Assembly (NCBI GenBank): GCA_965200505.1
Contig: OZ241343.1
Location: 2,046,001-2,110,000, forward strand
Direction: 5' to 3'
Length of the DNA stretch: 64,000 nucleotides
DNA from: VXNE01 sp965200505
GTDB taxonomy: Bacteria; Pseudomonadota; Gammaproteobacteria; Pseudomonadales; Azotimanducaceae
The notes below the pieces were generated by a model. That model was not told where the DNA came from. It saw nothing but the letters and a program-made list of their open reading frames with translations, and did not search any database. Below are positions 16,809-24,614 of the stretch, piece by piece. The translations under genes were made by a program, and so were the position numbers. How positions within the stretch are numbered: the stretch's first letter is position 1; every line of letters begins with the position of its first letter.

Positions 16809-19800
16809 CTAGTCGGCGGCACCGGCCTCACGCCGCAGGATGTCCCGTAAGCGCTTGGCCGTTTGCCGGCCCGGCTCGCCCACCCCCTCGGGCGCCCTGA
16901 ACACCGCGCTGCCGGGCGACCACAGCTCCACGCTCTCGGCATGTGCCTCAAAGTATGTAGGATCGGTGGTCACGCGGACGAAATCGGCCATGCCGGCCAT
17001 GCGCAAGCCGTGCTCACGTCGGCCGAGATGTCGCAGTTCGGCGTCCGGCGGCATCAGTGCCGGCTGGCCGATCACTCGCTCCAAGTCTTCCATCGTCATG
17101 GGCGATGGCGGCGCGGGCGGCAGTTGCAGATCGTCTTCGCCGAGAGTGGCGTCCAAGTCGAAGCCCGCGGCCTCCGCTTGCGCCGCCTGCCGTTCGATCT
17201 CTGCCACGGCGTTTGATCGTGCGTTCGGGGCCCCCGCCGCGCCCTTGCCAAGCACCGCGCTGGTGATGGTGCCGGGCAGTTGCGCCAGAATTGGTTGCAA
17301 GCGCCCCACCACCGTCTCGAACAAGGCGATGCGTTCGCGCAGGGCGCGATACACGTCCGTCTCCACCGTGCCTTCGTAGTGCAGGTTGACGACGCGAATG
17401 TGCGGGTGTTCCTGCCCCAGCCGGTCGATGCGCCCGATGCGCTGCTCCACGCGCATGGGATTCCACGGCATGTCGTAGTTCACCACCGCGCCACAGAACT
17501 GGAAGTTCAAGCCCTCCGCGGCCGCGTCCGTGCAAAGCAGAACCTCCGCCTTGCCTTCTCGGAAGCGGCGCTTGGCGTCGTCGCGGCCAATCCGCCGCCA
17601 AGCGGTGCCATCCGGGGCCGGCACTTCGCCACCACGCCCGGAGAAACACATCAGCTGGGTGCCTGCTTCCTGCCGCAGCGCGTCGCGCAGATAGTCCATG
17701 GTGTCCGTGAATTGGGTGAACACCATCGCTTGGCGGTAGCCCTGCTCGCGCAGATCGGCAAGCACGGCCTTCAAGCTGGCGAGCTTGCTGTCTGGCGGCA
17801 GCGCGCGGGCGCGTTCGAGCAGCCCGACGATTTGCGAGCGCTCGTCCGCCACCAGCGCGTCCCGCGCCAAGCGTTCCAACTCGTCGGCGTCGTTGAGGTC
17901 CGACAACTCATCTTCCGGGGCGTCTTCTTCGGCGTGTTCCAGCAGCGCCGCCTGCTGTCCTTCCAAGGCCACCAAGCGCCGCTCGAAGGTGCGCCGCAGC
18001 GCGTGGAAGCTGCTGGCGACGCGGCGGCGGTACACCGTCATCACAAAACCGACCGCGGAACGCTCGGCCTCGGCGGCTTGGTCGTAGGCGTTGGAGATGT
18101 AGGTCTCCACCGCCTCGTAGAGCGCCTGCTCGGCCGCCGTCATGGGCAGGAAGCGATCCTCCACTTCGCGCTCGGCGATGGCCGAACCCAAGCGCCCAGC
18201 TTGCGCATAGCGGCGCAGCAATTGCCGCGTGTGGCGCGACACCAGATGGCGAATCGGCGTGTTCGAGCGCATCAATGCCAAGGCCGCCCGACGTTCCTTC
18301 ACGTCCAGTTGGCGGCGCGGAATGGTGGCATCGTCGCGCAGCGCCCGCAGCAACTTGCCGCTCCGCAAGCGCGACAGGCGGGTAGTGCGTTCCACCTCAT
18401 CTCGCGGCACTTCGCCGAATGTCCGCTCCACGCTGCGGAACAGGTGCGCCAATCGCTCCATTGCCTCCGGGGCGGGGTTCGGGTGCTCCACATCCTCAAA
18501 GAACCGCAGGAACGCTTCCGCCGACCACGCGGCTGGCAAACCCAGCAGATCGAGCAAGTCCCACGTTTCGATGGGATGTACCTGCATGGGCGTCGCCGTC
18601 AGCAGCAACAAGCCTTGGGTGCGTTCCTTCAGCGCCCGCATCAGCCGCAGCAGGGCGTTTGGCCGATCCTCCCGCTTGGCGCCCGTGGCCCGACGCCGGG
18701 CGTGGTGGGCTTCGTCCAGCACGATCACATCCCACGGCTCGGTTTTCTCCAATAGGACGACGGCCCGTTCTTGGCGCCGCATCAACTGGCTGGAGGCGAT
18801 CACCGCCGGTTGTTCGTGCCATGAGGCACTGGTGGTGGTCGGCTCGCCCAACACTTGCCGCGCCGGTGATGGCACCCAGCGCAGTGCCTTGCCGTCGTAG
18901 ATGGGCCAATCGAGGTTGAACTTCTCGCGCAACTCGAGCTGCCACTGCGGCAACACCGCCTTCGGCGCGAGGATGAGAATGCGCTTGGCCTTGCCCGCGA
19001 GCCACGCCTGACGGAGCAACATACCCGCCTGAATCGTCTTGCCGAGGCCCACTTCGTCCGCGATCAAGAGCTTCGGCGGCCATTGCGCGTACATACGGTG
19101 GAACGCCCGCGCCTGATGCGGCCACGGTTCCACGGCGGCGGTTGCGACGCCCACCTGTGCGCCCCCGTCCGGTAGCTGCGGCGCTTGTCGGATGAAGCGC
19201 CACACCTCGGTGCGAAGATCCATCGGTGGCGTGGGCGGTGCGTCTGGCTTTGGCGCTGGCGGCGGGGGTTCACCGGCCTCATGGGGCTTGAGACGCGCCG
19301 GCAAGCCATCATCCTTCGGGAGAAACCGCATCAAGTCTTGCCGCACGGCGCTTGGCACGTCCAGCACCGTGAGGCGCGGCGAGCGATTGGCCCACAGGCG
19401 GGCGAAGTTCTCCTCCTCCGTGTTCACGCGCTCTGGTTCTGATCCCCAACTGGCATAGACGTGAATGCTCTCCCAGTTGCGCTGCCAGCCGGCCGGCGTC
19501 TCGTTCAAGCTGCCGTTCCACGCGATGCGGTCGCCAGCGCCGTCTTCGACGATGCCGGCCTTCTCGTGGAAGATGGCACTGTCCGGCACTGGTGTGCCGG
19601 CCGCATCGCAGGGCACCGCCACTTTCACGTCCAGGTGGCCGCGCCCGATCATCCACGCCAAGAGTTCCAAGGCGCCGCTGGCTTCCGCGTCCGGCGGCTC
19701 GAGCGGCAGTTGCGCCAAGCGCCGCGCCACCTGTTCCCGCAGTTCCTCGCCGCGCTCGATGGCGGCGATTTCCTCCGCGTCAAGGGTGCAGCCAACCAGC

Positions 19801-19991
19801 AAACGCATATGGCCGTTGTTGCGCACCAACCCTTCCACGCCCCGCGCCGCTAAGGCCAAGGCCCCGGCGTTGAAGTAGCCGGTAAGCCGGTGATAGCGCA
19901 CGGCGTCTTCCAGCGCCGGGATGTAGAACAGGCGCACGAGATCGCCGTCGTCCGGGGTGTAGCGGAGTTGCCAGGTTTTGTTGCGGAGCAT
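16809..19991 (-). CDS. PLD-like nuclease / SNF2 helicase fusion (defence helicase)
   Basis: A 1060-residue protein from ATG 19991. Residues 1-220 form a phospholipase D-like domain: RLFYIPALEDAVRYHRLTGYF, then FHEKAGIVED near residue 142 (HxK). Then come SNF2 helicase motifs: LIADEVGLGKTIQAG (about 305-319), VIVLDEAHHAR (about 425), LLLTATPMQVHP (III), FTQFTDTMDYL and TDAAAEGLNFQFC, and RIGRIDRLGQ (VI, near 853). It would translocate on dsDNA and perhaps cleave it. It is the most distal minus-strand gene of the island, 40 bp after the OLD-like ATPase. With the DUF1156 methylase and DUF499 ATPase it makes the helicase-methylase-ATPase combination reported in defence surveys. It also resembles DISARM DrmD, but DrmA and DrmB are absent. 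Confidence 0.88.
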   Translation of the reverse strand: MLRNKTWQLRYTPDDGDLVRLFYIPALEDAVRYHRLTGYFNAGALALAARGVEGLVRNNGHMRLLVGCTLDAEEIAAIERGEELREQVARRLAQLPLEPPDAEASGALELLAWMIGRGHLDVKVAVPCDAAGTPVPDSAIFHEKAGIVEDGAGDRIAWNGSLNETPAGWQRNWESIHVYASWGSEPERVNTEEENFARLWANRSPRLTVLDVPSAVRQDLMRFLPKDDGLPARLKPHEAGEPPPPAPKPDAPPTPPMDLRTEVWRFIRQAPQLPDGGAQVGVATAAVEPWPHQARAFHRMYAQWPPKLLIADEVGLGKTIQAGMLLRQAWLAGKAKRILILAPKAVLPQWQLELREKFNLDWPIYDGKALRWVPSPARQVLGEPTTTSASWHEQPAVIASSQLMRRQERAVVLLEKTEPWDVIVLDEAHHARRRATGAKREDRPNALLRLMRALKERTQGLLLLTATPMQVHPIETWDLLDLLGLPAAWSAEAFLRFFEDVEHPNPAPEAMERLAHLFRSVERTFGEVPRDEVERTTRLSRLRSGKLLRALRDDATIPRRQLDVKERRAALALMRSNTPIRHLVSRHTRQLLRRYAQAGRLGSAIAEREVEDRFLPMTAAEQALYEAVETYISNAYDQAAEAERSAVGFVMTVYRRRVASSFHALRRTFERRLVALEGQQAALLEHAEEDAPEDELSDLNDADELERLARDALVADERSQIVGLLERARALPPDSKLASLKAVLADLREQGYRQAMVFTQFTDTMDYLRDALRQEAGTQLMCFSGRGGEVPAPDGTAWRRIGRDDAKRRFREGKAEVLLCTDAAAEGLNFQFCGAVVNYDMPWNPMRVEQRIGRIDRLGQEHPHIRVVNLHYEGTVETDVYRALRERIALFETVVGRLQPILAQLPGTITSAVLGKGAAGAPNARSNAVAEIERQAAQAEAAGFDLDATLGEDDLQLPPAPPSPMTMEDLERVIGQPALMPPDAELRHLGRREHGLRMAGMADFVRVTTDPTYFEAHAESVELWSPGSAVFRAPEGVGEPGRQTAKRLRDILRREAGAAD

Positions 19992-20031
19992 GGTTGGGGG
20001 TTCGCGGGCTACACCGACGATTGGTTGTGGA

Positions 20032-21636
20032 TCAATTCGCGGCCTTGGGAATGTTGAAGTGCTCGGCTATGGCATCCAGCTTTTCTATGACTTCGGGATG
20101 TACTTCTTCTGGGTGCATTTGCGCCGCAATCTGCCAATAGTCCGTCTTTTTCAGTTGCAGGCCTGCCTCTTGCATGATCTTGTCCAGAACAACGGATCCC
20201 TCCGCCATCAAGTTGGCTTCGAAGGGCGCGTCGAAGAGGCGAGGCGGCAACTGCCGTTGCATGTAGCGCTGTACGTTTGCCGCCACGGCGTCACCACGCT
20301 CTTGTCTCACAAAACGTTCCAACGCCTCCGGATGCAGCAGATAGCTCTCGATCTCTTTGTTGTGCCAGCGCAGACGCCGCAGCCCCTTCGGGCTCCTTTG
20401 TGGGGTACGAACATCCCCGTCGCGTAGTTCGACGCCGTTGATGTGCGGCACCATCTTCCGCAACGCGCGGAAGTGCTTGGCCGCATAGTCCTTGCTGCTA
20501 CTGGGCGCGGTGGGCTGCCAGAACGGCCTGTCCAAAAAGCGGAAGGCCGGATGACCGGTCACCTCTGCCCACTCGCGCAAGTTGGGTATGTCCGAGTCGC
20601 CTTCAACATACAAGATGCCGGGCTCCGTCTCCGCCAGCATGAGCTCTTCATTTCCAAGACGGAGCACATCGCCGACGCGCTCGCCATTGGACAATTGTCG
20701 GAACCCGCCCCAGAGCAGTCGCAGATGTTCTTGATCTGCCTTCTTGATGACGACTTCCGAGTGTGTGGCAATGACGAGTTGCGAATTCGCGTGGGAAGCA
20801 AAGCGACGCAGTTTCCGATACGCCGTCTCTTGGAGTAACAGATGCAAGTGCGCGTCCGGTTCGTCTATCAGTATAACTGACGCTTCTTCAAACAGCAGCG
20901 CCGCATACGCGGCGAGCACTTGCAGAAATCCGCTGGCCGCGCTGCTCAAATCATACGCTTCGTCCGCGGGGCGGTGGCGGTACAAGGCGACCACCCTTGC
21001 GCCTGCGCTGGGCGGGAACAGCTCATAGCCAAAGAACTCGCGAACGAGGCGCTGCAAATGCTCCCATTTGGCCGGGTTCTGGGCGACGACGACCAAGACG
21101 TTCCTCAACACGTCCGCGATCCGTCCGCTGCGGACGCTTGCCCGCACACCATCTGCGGTGAGTGGCCTTTCTTCAACAAGCAAGCGTGAAACGGGTGGCA
21201 CATAAACAACGGTGGGCGGATGCTCTTTACATCGATCCAAGTCCGTCTCTCGCACGTCCCGCACGGGCCGTACGCTGGCCAACTCCGTAGCCGAGTAAAC
21301 GATCTCGAAACCCACGTGCCAGTCTTGCGTTTCCACAGAGATTGAAATGGGGGCAGTCACTCGCTTGCGTCGCCACAGATGCGGAAAGTCCGCCAGAGGC
21401 ACGGCATCGAACAGGCGCAGGTTGAGGTCCGCCGCGGGATAGTTGCCGTCGTCCAGCCGTGCGAAATCGGGGTTGGTCTCGAACCAATGATTGGCAATCT
21501 CGGACCACGTCGCGATGGCCTGCAGCAGCGACGTCTTACCGCCGTTGTTCGGCCCCACCATCACTAGATGCTCGGGCAGATCGAAGGTCTGCTCCTCGAA
21601 CATCTTGAAGTTTTTCACCTCTACCTTGCGTAGCAT
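20032..21636 (-). CDS. OLD-like AAA ATPase with TOPRIM domain
   Basis: A 534-residue ABC/SMC-type ATPase of the OLD group. ATG 21636 is supported by AAAGGAG 5 nt upstream. Walker A VGPNNGGKTS (residues 27-36), a signature-like SSAASGFLQ, Walker B VILIDEPDAHLH (near 255-262) and a switch His in VIATHSEV are present. ILYVEGDSDIPNLREW (near 343-355) begins the TOPRIM nuclease domain with its conserved Glu and DxD. Such proteins nick or cleave DNA in an ATP-regulated way and are common effectors of defence systems (e.g. Gabija GajA). Its start overlaps the end of the DUF6527 gene by 16 bp, tying it to the multi-ubiquitin operon as the likely last co-translated member. Confidence 0.88.
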   Translation of the reverse strand: MLRKVEVKNFKMFEEQTFDLPEHLVMVGPNNGGKTSLLQAIATWSEIANHWFETNPDFARLDDGNYPAADLNLRLFDAVPLADFPHLWRRKRVTAPISISVETQDWHVGFEIVYSATELASVRPVRDVRETDLDRCKEHPPTVVYVPPVSRLLVEERPLTADGVRASVRSGRIADVLRNVLVVVAQNPAKWEHLQRLVREFFGYELFPPSAGARVVALYRHRPADEAYDLSSAASGFLQVLAAYAALLFEEASVILIDEPDAHLHLLLQETAYRKLRRFASHANSQLVIATHSEVVIKKADQEHLRLLWGGFRQLSNGERVGDVLRLGNEELMLAETEPGILYVEGDSDIPNLREWAEVTGHPAFRFLDRPFWQPTAPSSSKDYAAKHFRALRKMVPHINGVELRDGDVRTPQRSPKGLRRLRWHNKEIESYLLHPEALERFVRQERGDAVAANVQRYMQRQLPPRLFDAPFEANLMAEGSVVLDKIMQEAGLQLKKTDYWQIAAQMHPEEVHPEVIEKLDAIAEHFNIPKAAN

Positions 21637-21989
21637 CTGTTCTCCTTTGGTACGGCGAGTGGTGGTGCTTCGGCCCATCGAATCCGGCCTTCTCGGAACC
21701 AGTAGTGGCACCTGCACCGCATCGCGGTCACATGCACCGAGGGGCGGAGGGAAATCGAGCCGTCCTGATGCTCGCTCAAGCGCCATCGCTTCTTCACCTG
21801 ATGCGACAAGTCCAAGTGGATCACTTGCCGGCAGGCCCGGCGTGGACAAACGATGGCCGCATAGAAGGGATCCCTGCGGCCGCCGATGATGTACACGGTC
21901 TCGCGCTGAACGTCGTCCGGCAGGTCCTCCACCCACTCAGTGCGGTAGCGGCGGCGGGCGGCGAACAGGTTGAAGATGAGCCTAATCAC
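21621..21989 (-). CDS. DUF6527 family protein (multi-ubiquitin operon partner)
   Basis: A 122-residue protein starting at GTG 21989, overlapping the end of the JAB-E1 gene by 8 bp. Recognised as DUF6527 by the block RWRLSEHQDGSISLRPSV followed by Cys-rich CRCHYWFREGRIRW; an earlier CPRRAC supplies two more cysteines, so a zinc site built from four Cys/His is likely. DUF6527 genes usually sit beside multi-ubiquitin, E2-like and JAB-E1 genes, exactly as here. No activity is established. A role in substrate recognition or as a small modifier-ligase-like accessory is only inference. Overlaps on both sides show tight translational coupling within the operon. Confidence 0.82.
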   Translation of the reverse strand: MIRLIFNLFAARRRYRTEWVEDLPDDVQRETVYIIGGRRDPFYAAIVCPRRACRQVIHLDLSHQVKKRWRLSEHQDGSISLRPSVHVTAMRCRCHYWFREGRIRWAEAPPLAVPKENRCYAR

Positions 21990-23379
21990 AGTGGATGTTG
22001 TTGCGCACCAGCACACTGCGATCGCCCGTTCCCATGTAGCGTCGCAGCAATGGATGAGGGCAGGCGCCGTCGGGGCTGTTCTCGTAGCTGCCATGCACAA
22101 GGCGAAAGCGCTGCGTGGCGAAATCCCGGTTGGAGTCAAAGCGGTAAGCATGGACGCGGGCCAAGAAGTCATTGAAGGCCATGCAGGCGGCTTGCATGTT
22201 CAAGGACATGACGGCCGGCTGCTCCTCGCCAACCGCCGCCAAGTAGCCCGCCTGCCTCTGCCGGCGGTAGTGTGCCGGGTCGTGGCGGCGAGCGTTTTCC
22301 GCCGCCACCTGCTCCATGGTGTAGCCACCGCGGGCCAACAGGCTCGCGCCCTCTGGATGGATGTAGTGGGCAACCGCATCAGCCGCCTGGATTCCACCTT
22401 GCCCGTCGGCCTCCAGATGTACCCCCACGTCGAAATAGGGAATGAGGTGCGCACTGGCAAGGCACTCCAAATGGTAGCGGCCAAAGGCGGTGTCCACACA
22501 ACCGAAGATCACATCGCAATCCACGAGCGCCGCCAGAACTTCGGCCGAGTCCGTCTGCGCTTGCCAGCAATCCAGCCGGCAGCCGGTGCCCATGCGCTCC
22601 ACCGCGTCCTTCAGCGCAGCGACCTTGGGCCGGCGCTGCTGTGCATCGTCACTGGACGTGTTGACGATGCGGTTCAGGTTCTTGTGCTCGACCACATCGC
22701 CATCCACGAGCGCCAGTGCGCCGATGCCGTTGCGGGCCAGCAACTCCACCACGATGCTGCCGGTGCCGGAACATCCCACCACCCCGACCCGCATGGCGCG
22801 CAGCAGAGACATCGTGCCGCTGCCGAATGTCTGTGCGAGTTTGTCTTGGACGGCGCCGGCCATCTCACGATCCGGTTGCTGCGACTTCCACAAGCGGATG
22901 TCATCCCCCACCACGGCGACAGTTTCCATCGCCGAGAATTGGCCCTGGGCGTCCACCGTGCGGGCAACGATTCGCCCGTCTGGAAGCATGATCGCCGAGC
23001 CGTTGACGCGCCTGTCGTCGAACCAATTGCAGACAGAGGCGAAGAGCCGGCGATCGTTCTGGTCATCCAGCGGTGAGAACGCCGCTTGCCCGTCTGGGTG
23101 CGAGTGAATCGTGATGATGGACTGGCCGTTGCGGTCGATGTCCGCGATTCGTTCGGGTGGCAGGTGATCGCCGAACGGCCATGTGACGCGGTCTCTCTGG
23201 CGTTGCGATCGATGGTGCGCAAGATGGAGTTGCTCCACTGCCAGCAGCCGTTGCGAGCACCTTCCCGTGCCGTGATTGCAGACCAAGATCGTCGCGGCTT
23301 CCAAGCCGTCGCCCGGAAACAAATGCCCCTGCAACTCGGCATGTTGCCGCGCCGTCATGGCCAAGGTGGTGGCTTTCAT
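21982..23379 (-). CDS. JAB peptidase - ThiF/E1-like fusion (multi-ubiquitin operon)
   Basis: A 465-residue fusion from ATG 23379, which overlaps the E2-like gene stop (ATGA). N-terminal JAB/JAMM metalloprotease: ITIHSHPDGQAAFSPLD gives HxH-x7-S-x2-D (first His near residue 110), expected to trim or remove the ubiquitin-like domains. The C-terminal half is an E1/ThiF adenylyltransferase: VGVVGCSGTGSIVVELLARNG (nucleotide-binding glycine loop) and ALVDGDVVEHKNLNRI with the Asp and Asn/Arg of the E1 active site, then CDVIFGCVDTAFGRYHLE. It would activate the triple-Ubl protein encoded two genes upstream. A second, clearly different JAB-E1 fusion is encoded at 28518-29978. The upstream 34 in-frame codons lie inside the E2 gene and are not used. 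Confidence 0.9.
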   Translation of the reverse strand: MKATTLAMTARQHAELQGHLFPGDGLEAATILVCNHGTGRCSQRLLAVEQLHLAHHRSQRQRDRVTWPFGDHLPPERIADIDRNGQSIITIHSHPDGQAAFSPLDDQNDRRLFASVCNWFDDRRVNGSAIMLPDGRIVARTVDAQGQFSAMETVAVVGDDIRLWKSQQPDREMAGAVQDKLAQTFGSGTMSLLRAMRVGVVGCSGTGSIVVELLARNGIGALALVDGDVVEHKNLNRIVNTSSDDAQQRRPKVAALKDAVERMGTGCRLDCWQAQTDSAEVLAALVDCDVIFGCVDTAFGRYHLECLASAHLIPYFDVGVHLEADGQGGIQAADAVAHYIHPEGASLLARGGYTMEQVAAENARRHDPAHYRRQRQAGYLAAVGEEQPAVMSLNMQAACMAFNDFLARVHAYRFDSNRDFATQRFRLVHGSYENSPDGACPHPLLRRYMGTGDRSVLVRNNIHCD

Positions 23380-23765
23380 AGCGCTACTTCGCCCCGCACT
23401 TCGTTCTTCACATACTCCAAGTGGGTGGCGATGTTGTCTTCCCCGGGCACCCACTCGTAGTGCCGGGACCACCGTTGCCAAACATTGCCAAAGTGTGATT
23501 CTTGGGCTAGGGCCCCTATGGTGACACCGTCTCGCCGTTGGATCGGCGGGTGAAGGTAGAACATGTCGAGCGGTACGCCAGGATACCCGCTAGGCACGAG
23601 CAGCAGCAGCGTGGTTGACCGTTCAACGTAGCCCTCGGGGAGAGGAAAGTGGCGTACGATCAAGCCAAACTTCGCGCTGCCCTCCACCACCTTCTCCCAG
23701 TCGCCGAGATGGTGTGCGTTCAGATACTCCGCATCCTCGGGCAGCAACTCGTAGGGGTCACCCAT
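23376..23765 (-). CDS. E2-like protein (prokaryotic E2 family E type), no cysteine
   Basis: A 129-residue E2/UBC-fold relative from ATG 23765, overlapping the multi-ubiquitin gene by 8 bp. The sequence pattern LPEGY...TLLLLVPSGYPGVPLDMFYLHPPI, then VWQRWSRHYEWVPGEDN, is that of the E2-like family found beside multi-ubiquitin genes. There is no cysteine anywhere in the protein, so the thioester chemistry of classical E2 enzymes is impossible; a histidine or simple scaffolding may substitute (inference). The placement between Ubl and JAB-E1 genes, with overlaps on both sides, makes membership in the conjugation pathway firm even though the mechanism is not. Confidence 0.85.
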   Translation of the reverse strand: MGDPYELLPEDAEYLNAHHLGDWEKVVEGSAKFGLIVRHFPLPEGYVERSTTLLLLVPSGYPGVPLDMFYLHPPIQRRDGVTIGALAQESHFGNVWQRWSRHYEWVPGEDNIATHLEYVKNEVRGEVAL

Positions 23766-24474
23766 GGCCTTGCTGAGCTTGGCGACGCACGGTTTCGAAG
23801 CGTTCCACGCCGGGCGAGCAGAGATCCACTGCGTCTCCCGGCTCCACTCGCTCTCTTCGCCCGCCGTTGAGCTTCCGGTTCAGCGACCAATCGTGCGCGT
23901 TCTTGCTCACTAGGGCGAGTATCTCCGCGCCCGTGGTGGTGGCGGTTTCCAACGTATGCTTGGTGCCGTCGATGCGAAGGCGGTACTTGTGGCCTCTAGG
24001 CGGGCGGCGGTTGTGCTTGCCGCATGCCTCCAGATCGATTGCATCGTCGCCATCCGGTGAAGGGGGAACCACGAAGTAAACGTCTGTTTCCCGTACAACG
24101 ATGGTGACGTCGTCCGGTATTTCCACATCCACATCACCCACGAACTCCACGAACAAGCGACCGTCGGGGAGCTCCGTGTCGTGTTCCTTGATTGCTGCGC
24201 CTGTCGCCTTGCCGGACTGGATCTCAATGGGTTGGCCATTCAGCGTAGGGGTCGCCGAACGGGGGGCGTCGTCTGCGGCTATGCCTTTGACGAGCTGTTC
24301 ACGGCCCCGGACCAAGAGAACGTCCGAAGGCGCAAGTGGTGTTGCGGCTTGGCCTGCATTGTGGAGGAACAGGGGTGCGGCATCCTTGCCGGCGAGGGCG
24401 CAGAGCGCATCCACGCGTTGCAACCCCAAAGCGACGGTCACCCGCTGACCATCGACCTCAATGTCGCCATCCAC
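23758..24474 (-). CDS. Multi-ubiquitin (triple beta-grasp Ubl) protein
   Basis: A 238-residue protein from GTG 24474 (AGGAGG 4 nt upstream). Three beta-grasp ubiquitin-like units can be read: about 3-70 (DGQRVTVALG...LVRG), 76-155 (LNGQPIEIQSGKATGAAI...VYFVVPP) and 165-230 (RLRIDGTKHTLETATTTGAEIL...VERFETVR). The third is a textbook multi-ubiquitin domain. The linker between units 2 and 3 is acidic then basic. The C-terminus ends in G-H-G, a terminal glycine suitable for adenylation without trimming. This is the modifier of the operon; it is followed by overlapping E2-like, JAB-E1, DUF6527 and OLD-like genes. A gap of 140 bp separates it from the DUF1156 gene upstream, where an operon promoter may lie. 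Confidence 0.9.
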   Translation of the reverse strand: MDGDIEVDGQRVTVALGLQRVDALCALAGKDAAPLFLHNAGQAATPLAPSDVLLVRGREQLVKGIAADDAPRSATPTLNGQPIEIQSGKATGAAIKEHDTELPDGRLFVEFVGDVDVEIPDDVTIVVRETDVYFVVPPSPDGDDAIDLEACGKHNRRPPRGHKYRLRIDGTKHTLETATTTGAEILALVSKNAHDWSLNRKLNGGRRERVEPGDAVDLCSPGVERFETVRRQAQQGHG

Positions 24475-24614
24475 TGCGCCTCCTGCATTACCCCGCCGGT
24501 TCTTGCCTCAAGGGAGACTATCACAGGCGGCCTTGCGGCCCGGGCGCTCCACATCCGTGTCCGTGACGGCGCAGCGTACCGCCCGCGAGACCATGCGGGC
24601 ACGGCCGTATGCGG

